Assembly: GCF_001552175.1 (NCBI RefSeq)
Contig: NZ_BCQR01000015.1
Location: forward strand, 32,672 to 96,671
DNA: 64,000 nt
Direction: 5' to 3'
Source of the DNA: Actinomadura kijaniata NBRC 14229
GTDB lineage: Bacteria > Actinomycetota > Actinomycetes > Streptosporangiales > Streptosporangiaceae
The translations under genes were made by a program, and so were the position numbers. Every line of letters begins with the position of its first letter. Within the stretch, counting starts at the first letter, position 1. The notes beneath the pieces were generated by a model. That model was not told the origin of the DNA. It searched no databases and saw only the letters and a program-made list of their open reading frames with translations. Shown one piece after another: positions 52,902 through 61,571 of this stretch.

Positions 52902-53597
52902 TCAGAGCCGCGCTTCCAGACGCTCTTGCAGGGGCGCATAGTCGTGGCCGGGGAACATCTCCGGAAACACGCGCAGCACGTCGGACAGATGCCGTGCGGT
53001 GTCGTGGAACTCCGGCTCGTTGAAATCGACGTCGGCGAAGAGGTACTGCCATCCGTAGGCACCCTTGGTGATCAGAAGGTTCTCCAGGTAACCCGCGTAG
53101 TCGAGGTCGAGCGGCTGGAGGCGTTCGTGGTTGGTGTCGTAGAGCCACACCTGCGGGTCGTCCTCGCCGGGTGTGATGCGCAGCGCGGTGAGCCGGCCCG
53201 TCCCGGCCATCGGCTCCTGGTCCAGGAGGCGTAGCTGGCCGAGCACCTCCATCTTCGCGGGGTCCCGGCTGACCGCCCCGAACGCGTCCTGCGGCACCTC
53301 GCCCCTCACAAGCGCCCAGTGCAGGTGCTTGAGGCAGAACTCACCCCTCAGATCAGGTTCGCCCGTGCTGTACCAGAAGACCTGCACCCGGTCGGCCGGG
53401 AAGAAGTGTTCGCGAACGCGGGACGCCAAGGTCAGCCCGGTGCGCTCGGCGATGTCCGCGAAGACCCGGTCGGGATCCGTGAGCACATCGACAGTGGTCG
53501 CCTGAAGCTCGGCCTTCTCCACGTGGAGGAGGCCACTGTTCTTGAGCTCATCGATCGCCCGTCCGCATCGGGCGAGATAGTCGTCCTGCACCGCCAC
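52902..53597 (-). CDS. Hypothetical protein, possibly SUKH/SMI1-KNR4-like
   Basis: The coherent part is about 230 residues: YLARCGRAIDELKNSGLLHV near the start, DPQVWLYDTNHERLQPLDLD, then YAGYLENLLITKGAYGWQYL and a leucine-rich end DYAPLQERLEARL. The last third resembles SMI1/KNR4-type proteins, some of which are immunity proteins; this is a weak match. The start is uncertain: a GTG at 53597 is the first that keeps only conserved-looking sequence, but the frame is open to 53987. No toxin gene is adjacent. Confidence 0.6.
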   Translation of the reverse strand: MAVQDDYLARCGRAIDELKNSGLLHVEKAELQATTVDVLTDPDRVFADIAERTGLTLASRVREHFFPADRVQVFWYSTGEPDLRGEFCLKHLHWALVRGEVPQDAFGAVSRDPAKMEVLGQLRLLDQEPMAGTGRLTALRITPGEDDPQVWLYDTNHERLQPLDLDYAGYLENLLITKGAYGWQYLFADVDFNEPEFHDTARHLSDVLRVFPEMFPGHDYAPLQERLEARL

Positions 53598-53959
53598 CGC
53601 CGCTCGTCGGGCCAACGTCTCCCCGGCATCCTTCCAGCCGTTCGGCGCCCTGTCCGGACGATCAAGAAACCGGCCGCACCGATCAGACCTCAGAGGCCCC
53701 GCAGAGCGCCACGAGCTACCGACAACGTGGCAAAGCACCGAATCCGCCATGCCGAACAAGTGAAATGCGGCGTGTCGAGCACCGATCGACACGCCGCACA
53801 CATCGCAGGGCCGAACGGTGGGACGAGCTCCCATGGACGGTGGGCGGCGCCTGATTTCTAATCGGGACTTACCTCGGTCTGCCCCCTGCCCTTTCGTCGG
53901 CCCGACCGAGCCGCATGAGTCGTTTCCCTCATGCAGGCGCCGACGGATAGGAGATTTCG
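53598..53959. other. Gap without a recognisable gene
   Basis: The minus-strand frame of the hypothetical gene continues open here but with a low-complexity, arginine-rich composition. I see no signature on either strand. The promoter of the lipase gene should lie near the right end. Confidence 0.35.
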
Positions 53960-54877
53960 ATGCCGCACCCCACCCCCATCGAGGCACCGCGGCCGCCTGG
54001 CGGAACCGGGCGCGCGCGCCGCGGTGCGCTGGCGGCGACGCTGTCGGTCGTCGCCGCCGCCCTGGCCGCCGTCACGGCGCTGGTGATCCCGTCGACCTCG
54101 GCCACTGCCGCACCCGTCCACGACCCGGTCATCATGATCCCGGGGATGACGGGCGATCCGGGCTTCATGGTCCCGATGCAGACCAACCTGCGGTCCAACG
54201 GCTGGCCCGCCGACCGGTTGTTCACCTGGACCGACAGCAGCCGGATGACCCAGGACCTGGCGGTGGCCGCCCGGGAGCTGGGCGCCAAGGTCGACCAGGT
54301 CCGCTCCCAGACCGGCGCCTCCCGGGTGGTGCTGGCCACCTGGTCGGCCTCCACCCTGGCCGCCCGCTACTACATCAAGAACCTGGGCGGCGCCGACAAG
54401 GTCTCCCAATACATCGGCTTCGCCGGCCCCCAGCACGGCACCACCAACAACGGCTGCCAGCAGTACGCGTCCTGCCAGCAGTTCGCCTCACCCAACACCC
54501 CGTTCCTGCGCGACCTGAACGCCGGGACCGAGGTGCCCCACAGCGACAAGGTCGCCTACATGACGGTGCGGTCGGTCAACGACACCAACGCCGCCCCCTA
54601 CGACACCGCCAAGCTGGAAGGCGCCCACCTCAACCACCTGATGAGCGGCCCGATGGCCCCCACCCACTTCACGATCATCTCCAACACCACCGCCCTGGCC
54701 GAGATGCGCAGGTTCATCACCGAACGCGAGAACCCGGCTCCGCCCACCACGCCGCCGACCACCCCGCCCACGACACCGCCGCCGGGCACCGGCTGCCCGT
54801 CGGTCAACAAGAACTGGGCAGGCCCCGGCCCGTTCGCCGTGACGGTGCAGGCGGCAGGAACCGCGCACACCGTCTAG
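53960..54877 (+). CDS. Secreted class 2 lipase module with altered nucleophile elbow, ended by TAG
   Basis: The 305-residue product has a long signal region (hydrophobic 22-44, ATAAP cleavage) and a lipase-type alpha/beta hydrolase: DPVIMIPGMTG, ARYYIKNLGGADKVSQYIGF and GPQHGT as in bacterial triacylglycerol lipases. At the nucleophile, where AHSMGG is expected, the sequence is ATWSAST, so both glycines and the His are replaced. A Pro-Thr linker (about residues 255-272) leads to a second domain that is cut by a TAG at 54875. The start ATG is at 53960. Confidence 0.75.
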   Translation: MPHPTPIEAPRPPGGTGRARRGALAATLSVVAAALAAVTALVIPSTSATAAPVHDPVIMIPGMTGDPGFMVPMQTNLRSNGWPADRLFTWTDSSRMTQDLAVAARELGAKVDQVRSQTGASRVVLATWSASTLAARYYIKNLGGADKVSQYIGFAGPQHGTTNNGCQQYASCQQFASPNTPFLRDLNAGTEVPHSDKVAYMTVRSVNDTNAAPYDTAKLEGAHLNHLMSGPMAPTHFTIISNTTALAEMRRFITERENPAPPTTPPTTPPTTPPPGTGCPSVNKNWAGPGPFAVTVQAAGTAHTV

Positions 54878-55479
54878 CGGCCCACCGACCTGGGCAGCCG
54901 CGGCTGCGGCAAGCACCCGGTCATCATCTGGGGCAACGGAACCGGAGCCTCGGTACGCGACTACGACGGCCTGCTGAGGCACTTCGCCTCGCACGGGTTC
55001 ATCGTCGCCGCCGCCAACACCGGGCAGTCGGGCTCGGGCACGCAGATGCTGCCGGAATCGACTATCTGGCCCAGCAGAACAACTCCGCGGGCAGCGTGTT
55101 CGCGGGCAGGGTCGACCTGGACAAGATCGGCTCGACCGGGCACTCCCAGGGCGGGGGCGGGGCCATCGCGGCAGGCGCCGACCCCAGGGTCGACACCACC
55201 GTGCCGATCCAGCCGGGTCCGCAGGGCACCGACGGCCAGCTGCGCGGTCCGGCGTTCTACCTGGCAGGGCAGAACGACACCATCGTGCGGCCGAGTTACG
55301 TCTACTCGCGCTATCAGCGGGCCACCCAGGTCGCCGCCGTGTATGGCGAGGTAGCCGACGCCGACCACTTCGAGTCCGGTGGGGACGGTGGCCGCTTCCG
55401 CGGCCCGATCACCGCATGGTTCCGCTTCCACCTGCTGGCGGATCAGCAGGCCCGCGCCGAGTTCTACGGCGCCGCCTGA
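54878..55479 (+). pseudogene. Second hydrolase module of the lipase gene, frameshifted
   Basis: Directly after the TAG the same frame continues CGKHPVIIWGNGTGASVRDY and ASHGFIVAAANTGQSGSGTQ. Near 55048 a frame change is needed to go on with AGIDYLAQQNNSAGSVFAGR, the nucleophile GHSQGG, AGQND and ADHFESGGDGG. This module is a close relative of the intact hydrolase at 31499-32341. The gene was therefore a fusion of two hydrolases, now broken by a stop and a frameshift. Confidence 0.8.
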
Positions 55480-55890
55480 GCGGCAGCCCCGCACGCTCAG
55501 CGGGTCGACCATATGGGGCCGCACGTTCCGCACCGACACACCAGGAGTCGGCCTTCGGCCATGCATCCCTGGACCGCTACTCCACCGGTGAGCTCCCGCT
55601 GATACCGGCCGAGCCCTCCCGGCGGCCGGTGCCGCTGGGTCTGGCACGTACGGCAGGCGACGGCCGTTCGACGACACCGACAGGACGATCCGAGCCACCA
55701 CGCCGCAAGCCCGCGCCTGGTTGCGACACCTCGAACGCCGTCCGCCTGCCGGGGCCGCCGAATCGTTCATGGCAGGGCCGGCGACGCCGACATACCAACG
55801 ACTCCGAGAGTCCAGTCCGTCCCCGGCGCGCCGCCGCCCGGCTTCGCCACCCGCTCACTGATGGGCTCGACCAGTGGCGTTGACGATCGT
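55480..55890. other. Gap without a recognisable gene
   Basis: Open frames are present on both strands, with arginine- and proline-rich translations typical of non-coding GC-rich DNA. I found no signature, repeat or hairpin before the terminator at 55891. Confidence 0.4.
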
Positions 55891-55932
55891 CGCCCAGGCC
55901 CCTGCGCGTGTGTCCGCGCAGGGGCCTGGGCG
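55891..55932 (-). terminator. Strong terminator hairpin
   Basis: CGCCCAGGCCCCTGCGCG and its perfect complement form an 18-base-pair stem with a 6-base loop, 22 bases beyond the stop of the secreted protein gene at 55954. Confidence 0.85.
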
Positions 55933-55953
55933 ATCTCGGCCGTGGAGCCGGAG

Positions 55954-56376
55954 CTAGAAGGTGCGGTCGGTGATCCAGGTCGCCTGGCTGGAGGGAATGG
56001 TCAGGTCGAAGGTGGTGCCCGACAGGCGCCGGTCGGAGCCCAGTGAGCCGACGTACCGCCCTCGGGATCCGAAGGACCATCCGATGGTGAAGGAGATGCC
56101 GGTGCCCTCCACCACCCCTTGCTCGATGGTCCCGACCCCCGCGCTGCTGGACGCGGACCCGTAGAGCCTGCCGCTGCCGTCCTGGGTCACGTTGACCCTG
56201 GTGGTGCCGCCCCTGCTCTGGAAGAGCTGGTAGTTGCCGCTGGCGTTGAAGGCGGGCGCGGCCGTCGCCCCGCCCTGCGCCGCTGCCGCCGGGGCGGCGG
56301 CAGCGGCGGGGGCCAGGCCCAGACCGCTGACCCCGAGAACGAGGGCGAGTCCGGCTGTCGTGAGCTTGGTGAGCAT
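55954..56376 (-). CDS. Small secreted protein of unknown family
   Basis: The 140-residue product has a Sec signal peptide (LTTAGLALVLGVSGLGLAPA, AAAA cleavage near 29-33) and a mature part rich in Gly, Ser and Thr with alternating hydrophobic residues (YQLFQSRGGTTRVNVTQD, GISFTIGWSFGSRGRYVGSL), which suggests a small beta-barrel. AGGAGG lies before the ATG, and a very strong terminator follows, so it is a real and perhaps well expressed monocistronic gene. I do not recognise the family. Confidence 0.8.
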   Translation of the reverse strand: MLTKLTTAGLALVLGVSGLGLAPAAAAAPAAAAQGGATAAPAFNASGNYQLFQSRGGTTRVNVTQDGSGRLYGSASSSAGVGTIEQGVVEGTGISFTIGWSFGSRGRYVGSLGSDRRLSGTTFDLTIPSSQATWITDRTF

Positions 56377-56538
56377 GTCGCCTCCTGCGCGATGACGGAT
56401 CGGTGTGGTATTCACACTCGCCCGGCGACAGGCGGCCGTAGTATCCCCAGATTCAGGGGTTGCCAAGGCACGTCAGGTCCGTTCTGGGGAACCCGTTGAG
56501 CCGCCGGTGGCGGACCGGGCGGCAGGACCCGCTGGACC

Positions 56539-56661
56539 ATGGGGCTCGTGGAGATCCTGGTGCACACGCATGACCTGGCGGATGGTCTCGGGTTCACCTG
56601 GAACCCGTCTGCTGATCTGTGTTCACGGGTACTCGGGAGGTTGTTTCCGAACGTCCCATGA
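56539..56661 (+). pseudogene. Mycothiol-dependent maleylpyruvate isomerase-like fragment
   Basis: Forty codons read VEILVHTHDLADGLGFTW followed by CSRVLGRLFPNVP, typical of the C-terminal half of the TIGR03086/MDMPI-type proteins. The metal-binding N-terminal part is absent. Confidence 0.6.
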
Positions 56662-56751
56662 GCGCTGCGCCAGCGCGGGTAGCGGCGAATCTTCCCGGTC
56701 GCGTCACCGTTCAGGCGGGAACCGGGACGCGTTCGGGCGCGTCACAGGTCC

Positions 56752-57261
56752 ATGCCTTCCCCTACGCGCATCGCGACACTGGCTTTCGCCGCGCTCGCCC
56801 TGGCCGGCTGCGGCACGACGGGTCTGGCGAACGGCGGAGAGTGCACGTTGATCGGCACCCCGCGGGGAATCGGCCTGGCCATCGAGCCGCCGCTGGCCGC
56901 CAGAGCGACCGACGCGACGGTGAAGACCTGCTGGAACGGCGTCTGCCGCACCGTGAGGACGGAGCTCAGGGACTCCACGACGGCGGTGCCTCAGGGCTGC
57001 GCCGACGGGCCCGACGGAGCCTGCGCCGCCACGGCCTCCCCGACCGGCGCCAAGAACGGGTTCGCCGACGTCAACGACCTGCCGGAGTCCCCGGTGCAGG
57101 TCACGCTCACGCTCCGCGACGCGCAGGGCGAGAGCGTGCTGAAGCAGCAGATCACCACGACCCCGCAGGCTGTCTACGCGAACGGACCCCACTGCGGCAA
57201 AGGCGGCCCCCAGGTGTCCCTGGTGGCCGCCAACGGCCGACTCACCGTCGCACGACCCTAG
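56752..57261 (+). CDS. Lipoprotein of unknown function
   Basis: This 169-residue protein starts with a lipoprotein signal (IATLAFAALALAGCG, lipid-carrying Cys20) and is therefore anchored to the outer face of the membrane. The rest shows two Cys pairs (TCWNGVC and others) and LTLRDAQGESVLKQQITTTP, with no family that I recognise. The ATG at 56752 has no strong ribosome site. Its 3' end overlaps the end of the minus-strand LuxR pseudogene by 20 bases. Confidence 0.75.
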   Translation: MPSPTRIATLAFAALALAGCGTTGLANGGECTLIGTPRGIGLAIEPPLAARATDATVKTCWNGVCRTVRTELRDSTTAVPQGCADGPDGACAATASPTGAKNGFADVNDLPESPVQVTLTLRDAQGESVLKQQITTTPQAVYANGPHCGKGGPQVSLVAANGRLTVARP

Positions 57262-57741
57262 CTCCTGCCATCAACGCCGATGAGGGCGTTACGAACGCAG
57301 CGCCTCGTAGGCTCAGGCGGGCGAGGAGCTCGTCGCGTTCGCTCACACCGGCCTTGCGGTGCACGGCTTTGAAATGGTCGTTGACGGTGTGCGAGGACAG
57401 GCCCTCCATGGCGAGTCGGCTGACGGCCTGTTCCCGCCGGGTCAGGCCGTACCAGCAGGCCACGGCTCTCAGCAGCACCGCGCCGGAGGCGGGCTGAACG
57501 GTGAGCACGACCTGATAAGGCCTGTCGCCAGGGAGTGGCTGTCCATGCAGGGCCACCAACCTAGTGCGGTGGGAACGGTGTCGACCACCGGCCGACCCGT
57601 GCGCCGAGCGGCGAACACCATACTGCGCAGCACCCGTGCCGAGAGCGGGGCGTTGATGGTCGCGGTGTCGCAGGACAGGGCGTGCAGCAGGCCATGGCCG
57701 CTGTCGGTCATGGCGGTGACGATGAAGTCCCGGCCGGTCAC
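57242..57741 (-). pseudogene. LuxR-family regulator remnant
   Basis: Two frames are needed. MTGRDFIVTAMTDSGHGLLH and LSARVLRSMVFAARRTGRPV come first, then LHGQPLPGDRPYQVVLTVQP and a C-terminal LuxR domain YGLTRREQAVSRLAMEGLSS, HTVNDHFKAVHRKAGV. In this domain about 11 residues (the first helix of the helix-turn-helix) are missing between GLS and SHTV. The frame break and this deletion make it inactive. Confidence 0.75.
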
Positions 57742-57810
57742 GAACCGGCGAGTCGAGCTGGGCGTACAGGCAGCCCGCCGGTGACCCGGAACCGGCTCGG
57801 CTCCTCTCCG

Positions 57811-58926
57811 TCACGCCGGGGTCGTTCGGGGTAGCTCCACGGTGACGTGGATGCCGCCGTCTGGGCGCGGGGTGAGGGTGAGCGTTCCGTCGTGCGCGTG
57901 GGTGATGGTCTTGACGATCGCCAGGCCGAGGCCGACGCCCGCGTGGTCGGTGTGTATGCGTTCGGTGCCGCGCTGGAATGGTTCGGTGAGTGTCGAGGCC
58001 TGCTGTGGGGTGAGCTTCTCGCCGGTGTTCTCGACAGTGAGCACCACGGTCTCGGGGCGGACGCCGGTGTTGACCCGGACGGTGCCGTTTTCAGGCAGGT
58101 TGTGGACGATCGCGTTGTGCACGAGGTTCGTGGTCAGCTGGAGCAGGAGCGCTTGGGAGCCGACCGTGGGGGTGACGTCGCCGCTGGTCTCGACGGTGAC
58201 GCCATGCTTCTCCGCCAGGGGGAGGAGCGTTTCGGTGGCTTCTTCCGCGACGAGGGACAGGTCGACGGGCTCTCGGGTGAAGGATCGCTGGTCAGCGCGG
58301 CTGAGCAGGAGCAACGCCTCGGTGAGATCGATCGCCCGGGTGTTGACGGCGTGGAGGCGGTCGATGAGTTCGCCGGTATCGTGGCCCGGGTCGGTGCGGG
58401 CCACGTCGAGAAGCGCCTTGGAGACCGCCAGCGGGGTGCGCAGCTCGTGCGAGGCGTTGGCCGCGAACCTCCGCTGTTCGGCGACGTGCGCTTCGAGGCG
58501 TGCGAGCATCGTGTCGAAGGCGTCGGCGAGTTCGCGGAACTCATCCGTGCGGCCCGGCAGCCGGATCCGCTGGGAGAGCGACCCGGCCGAGGCCAGGCGG
58601 GTGGCGTTGGTGATGCGGGTCAGGGGAGTGAGCATCCGGCCGGCGAGGAACCATCCTCCCGCCAGGCCGAACGCCAGCAGGAACGCCAGCACCGCGGCCG
58701 CCCTCGGGGCGAAGACGCGCAGAAGGTTGGACCGGACGGGAAAAACACCGTGCGTAGGCGTGTCGGAGGAGACGAGGAGCGCGCGTTCGGGGACGTGACG
58801 CAGGAGGAACAACCACACCGCCGCGAGCAGCAGGACACCGGCGAGCATGAGGAATCCGGCGTAGCTGACGGTGAGTTTGAGACGAACGCTCAACCCGGGT
58901 GCCCTGTCCACGTTCGCCTCCCTCAT
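57811..58926 (-). CDS. Sensor histidine kinase (VanS-like)
   Basis: The 371-residue kinase has two membrane helices (about 22-43 and 76-96), a short extracytoplasmic loop, HAMP (residues 97-150), the phospho-acceptor His160 in ASHELRTPL, N-box NLVHNAIVHN and G-box GVGLGLAIV. Start at 58926 is chosen by the family start; no clear ribosome site. The frame is open upstream into the scar of a response regulator, so the cognate partner is lost. It is divergent from VanY-like and VanJ-like genes, which suggests sensing of cell-wall stress. Confidence 0.9.
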   Translation of the reverse strand: MREANVDRAPGLSVRLKLTVSYAGFLMLAGVLLLAAVWLFLLRHVPERALLVSSDTPTHGVFPVRSNLLRVFAPRAAAVLAFLLAFGLAGGWFLAGRMLTPLTRITNATRLASAGSLSQRIRLPGRTDEFRELADAFDTMLARLEAHVAEQRRFAANASHELRTPLAVSKALLDVARTDPGHDTGELIDRLHAVNTRAIDLTEALLLLSRADQRSFTREPVDLSLVAEEATETLLPLAEKHGVTVETSGDVTPTVGSQALLLQLTTNLVHNAIVHNLPENGTVRVNTGVRPETVVLTVENTGEKLTPQQASTLTEPFQRGTERIHTDHAGVGLGLAIVKTITHAHDGTLTLTPRPDGGIHVTVELPRTTPA

Positions 58927-59064
58927 GCCCGGCCTCTGGCCGGGGCGGATGCGGTGGCCGACGCCTGACACGGCGGCGATGTCGGCCGCGATCGCTTCGA
59001 GGCGCAGGCCCTCGCGGACGGCTCCCGCCATAGAGGGTCCGTCCTCAACGGCCGGCACGCGCAT
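58927..59064 (-). pseudogene. OmpR-type response regulator reduced to its two ends
   Basis: From the ATG at 59064 the sequence MRVPAVEDGPSMAGAVREGL and RLEAIAADIA is the start of an OmpR/VanR-type receiver. It passes directly into AVSGVGHRIRPGQ, the last strand of the winged-helix output domain, and then in frame into the kinase. About 180 residues, including the phospho-acceptor Asp and the DNA-binding helix, have been deleted. Confidence 0.75.
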
Positions 59065-59151
59065 GCCGTCGATGCTACGGGCGGGCACATATCGTCGGCG
59101 TATCGAAAAACACATACGTGCTGGCAACACCACGCCGCCTTGACTGGCGGC

Positions 59152-59805
59152 ATGGCCCAAACCCCACCATCGGCACCAAGAGCGGCGCGCCGGATCCACC
59201 GGTTCCTCGCCGTCGGCCTGATAGCCGTCACAGCAGTGATCACCACGGCCCCCGGCTGCCGGGCACAGAACTCCTCAACGGTCCCGCCCTCCTCGTCCTC
59301 CTCGACCGCGTCGCCCTTGAACGATCCCCGCAGTGAGCGCCGGGGCGCGCTCGGCGAGGCCGACGGTGCCGTTCCCGACGGCGTGACGGTCTTCGATGAC
59401 GCGATTCCGGCCGTGGCCAACCTCGATCCGGATCTGCTCAAGGCCCTCCGCCGGGCCGCGGCGGACGCCGCGGACGACGGGGTCGAGTTCCATGTCAACA
59501 GCGGCTGGCGTTCCCCGGAGTACCAGGACCGGCTTCTTCGCGAGGCGGTCTCCCGGTACGGGTCGCGAGAGGCCGCCGCCCGATGGGTGGCCACCGCGGC
59601 GACATCTCCTCACGTGTCGGGGGACGCGGTCGACATCGGGCGCTCCGACGCGACGGCGTGGCTGTCCGAACACGGCGCCCGGTACGGGTTGTGCCCGATC
59701 TACCGCAACGAGCCCTGGCACTACGAACTACGCCCCGAAGCGATCGATCGTGGTTGCCCGCGTGTGTACGCCGACCCCACCCAGGACCCGAGGATGCAGC
59801 AGTGA
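59152..59805 (+). CDS. D-Ala-D-Ala carboxypeptidase (VanY-like, M15)
   Basis: This 217-residue protein has an N-terminal export helix (about 17-34, possibly with a lipid-anchored Cys36), a serine-rich linker, and an M15B peptidase domain with SGWRSPEYQ, the zinc ligands in SPHVSGDAVDIG (His154, Asp161) and EPWHYE (Glu187, His190). It would trim the terminal D-Ala of peptidoglycan stem peptides outside the cell. The stop overlaps the start of the VanJ-like gene (GTGA). It is divergent from the VanS-like kinase. Confidence 0.9.
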   Translation: MAQTPPSAPRAARRIHRFLAVGLIAVTAVITTAPGCRAQNSSTVPPSSSSSTASPLNDPRSERRGALGEADGAVPDGVTVFDDAIPAVANLDPDLLKALRRAAADAADDGVEFHVNSGWRSPEYQDRLLREAVSRYGSREAAARWVATAATSPHVSGDAVDIGRSDATAWLSEHGARYGLCPIYRNEPWHYELRPEAIDRGCPRVYADPTQDPRMQQ

Positions 59806-60908
59806 CCGACAACGAGCGAGGACAGACGATGGTGCGGGTCGAGACGGCGGAGAGCGGCCAGGGCGACGCCGAACGTCCGGACACCGGTGCCGGTACCTGG
59901 CGCGCGGCCGTCCGCCGGGTGATCCGCATCGGCTCCCGGCCGGAGCCCTGGAGGCGCGGGCTGGTCTTCGCGGCGCTGGCGCTGCTGCTGGGCCTGCTCA
60001 TGCTGCTGCACGCGCGGATCCCGAACCGGGTCGGGAACCTCGGCAGCCTGGTGGAGTCGTTCCTGCCGTGGTTCGGCCTGTTCGTTCCCGTGCTGCTGGC
60101 CGGGGCCCTGTGGCGCCGCTCCGCCTCCGCCGTGACCGCGCTGCTGCTGCCGGTCATGGTGTGGCTGAGCCTCTTCGGCGGGCTGCTCGGCGACAGGTCC
60201 CGGCCGGGTGGCGACCTCACCGTGGCCAGCCACAACGTCGGCGCCGACAACCCCGACCCGGCCGGCACCGCCCGCGACCTGGTCGCCTCCGGTGCGGACG
60301 TTCTGGCCTTGCAGGAGCTGAGCCAGCAGGCCCGGGGCACGTACGAGAGGGAGCTGGCGAGGGCATACCCGCACCACACGGTGCAGGGCACGGTCGGGCT
60401 GTGGAGCAAGCTGCCGCTGTCGGCCATCCGGCCGGTCGACATCCAGATGGACTACGGGCCGCTGGCGGCCACCAAGCCGACCGACGTCAAGATGACCTAC
60501 AACCGGGCGCTGCGCGCCACCGTGGCCACGGACCAGGGGCCACTGGCGGTGTACGTGGCCCACCTGGGGTCCGTACGGGTGAATCCGAGGGCGGGCTTCG
60601 GGACGGTCCATCGGGACAGGGGCGTGCAGGCGCTCGGCAGGGCCATCACCGCCGAGCGGAGTGAGCGGGTGGTGCTGCTCGGCGACCTGAACGGCACCAT
60701 GGACGACCGCGCGTTCGACGGCATCACCTCGCAGATGCGCTCGGCCCAGGAGGTGGCCGGGGACGGCTTCGGCTTCAGCTGGCCGGCGGGGTTCCCGGTG
60801 GTGCGGATCGACCAGATCCTGGTCAAGGGCGTGGAGCCGGTGAACGCGCGGGTGCTGCCGGCCACCGGCAGCGACCACCGGCCGGTAGCGGCCGCGATCA
60901 GCTGGTGA
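59802..60908 (+). CDS. VanJ-like membrane protein with endonuclease/exonuclease/phosphatase domain
   Basis: The 368-residue product has three hydrophobic helices (about 45-130) and then an EEP-type phosphatase domain with the motifs ASHNVGADNPD, LALQELS, VAHLGS, LLGDLNGT and GSDHRPV in the right order. This is the architecture of VanJ, which in Streptomyces gives teicoplanin resistance and is thought to act on a lipid-linked phosphate. The GTG start overlaps the VanY-like stop, so the two are translationally coupled. Confidence 0.85.
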   Translation: MTDNERGQTMVRVETAESGQGDAERPDTGAGTWRAAVRRVIRIGSRPEPWRRGLVFAALALLLGLLMLLHARIPNRVGNLGSLVESFLPWFGLFVPVLLAGALWRRSASAVTALLLPVMVWLSLFGGLLGDRSRPGGDLTVASHNVGADNPDPAGTARDLVASGADVLALQELSQQARGTYERELARAYPHHTVQGTVGLWSKLPLSAIRPVDIQMDYGPLAATKPTDVKMTYNRALRATVATDQGPLAVYVAHLGSVRVNPRAGFGTVHRDRGVQALGRAITAERSERVVLLGDLNGTMDDRAFDGITSQMRSAQEVAGDGFGFSWPAGFPVVRIDQILVKGVEPVNARVLPATGSDHRPVAAAISW

Positions 60909-60987
60909 CCACCACGCACCGGCTCCGATCCACCAAGGCTCCGCGCAACCGTGTCCCGACGCCGATCGGCCGTGCGAGGGAACGCGC

Positions 60988-61449
60988 TCACTCGGCGGCC
61001 AGCTGTTGCTCCAGCCGTTCCAGACCACCCCTGATGAGCCGCCCGTAGCCGTCGTCGTCAAGCGCGCCGACCGTGGCCTGCGCCTGCTGGAGGTGCTCGC
61101 GGGCACGGTCGAGTTCCCCCAGCTTGCGATAGCACTCGCTCAAGTTGAGGTGCAACGACGGGTACAGGGCGGCCACCGAGATCGTCACTCCGGCCTGCGC
61201 CACCCGCTCATCGGTGATCAGGTCGGCGGCGGCAAGCGCCCGCTGGTCCCAGAGCAACTCCTGATGCACGTCGTCCTGCACGTCGGCCATCGCATGGGCA
61301 AGGACGCAAACGTGCAGCGGGTCGCCTTGTTCGCCGCCGACGTCGTCCCAGATCTGCGCGAAAAGTTCGCGGGCGGCCTCACGTTGGCCTTGCCGGTGGT
61401 GCAGTTCCACCCCTTGGCCGATTCGCATGATCGTTGGATCGGTGACCAT
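60988..61449 (-). CDS. TPR-like hypothetical protein
   Basis: This 153-residue soluble protein is all-helical by sequence, with tetratricopeptide-like pairs such as QREAARELFAQIWDDVGG and LNLSECYRKLGELDRAREHL. Similar small actinomycete proteins are annotated only as TPR-repeat proteins and may be scaffolds. The ATG at 61449 is chosen for GGGAGGGG upstream; another ATG at 61473 lacks such a site. No clear partner lies nearby. Confidence 0.8.
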   Translation of the reverse strand: MVTDPTIMRIGQGVELHHRQGQREAARELFAQIWDDVGGEQGDPLHVCVLAHAMADVQDDVHQELLWDQRALAAADLITDERVAQAGVTISVAALYPSLHLNLSECYRKLGELDRAREHLQQAQATVGALDDDGYGRLIRGGLERLEQQLAAE

Positions 61450-61571
61450 CGGAGGTTCCCCTCCCCGGCTCATGTCGCGACGATCAGACGATCGTAGCCG
61501 CGTGGATGATTCACCACACCCGGCCGGCCGACGACACGACGTGGGTCGCAGCTGAGAAATGTTGTGGCCGA

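Noticed and set aside
52902..53597. Toxin-immunity pair
   Set aside because: The protein has a weak SUKH-like part, but no polymorphic toxin or secretion gene is next to it.
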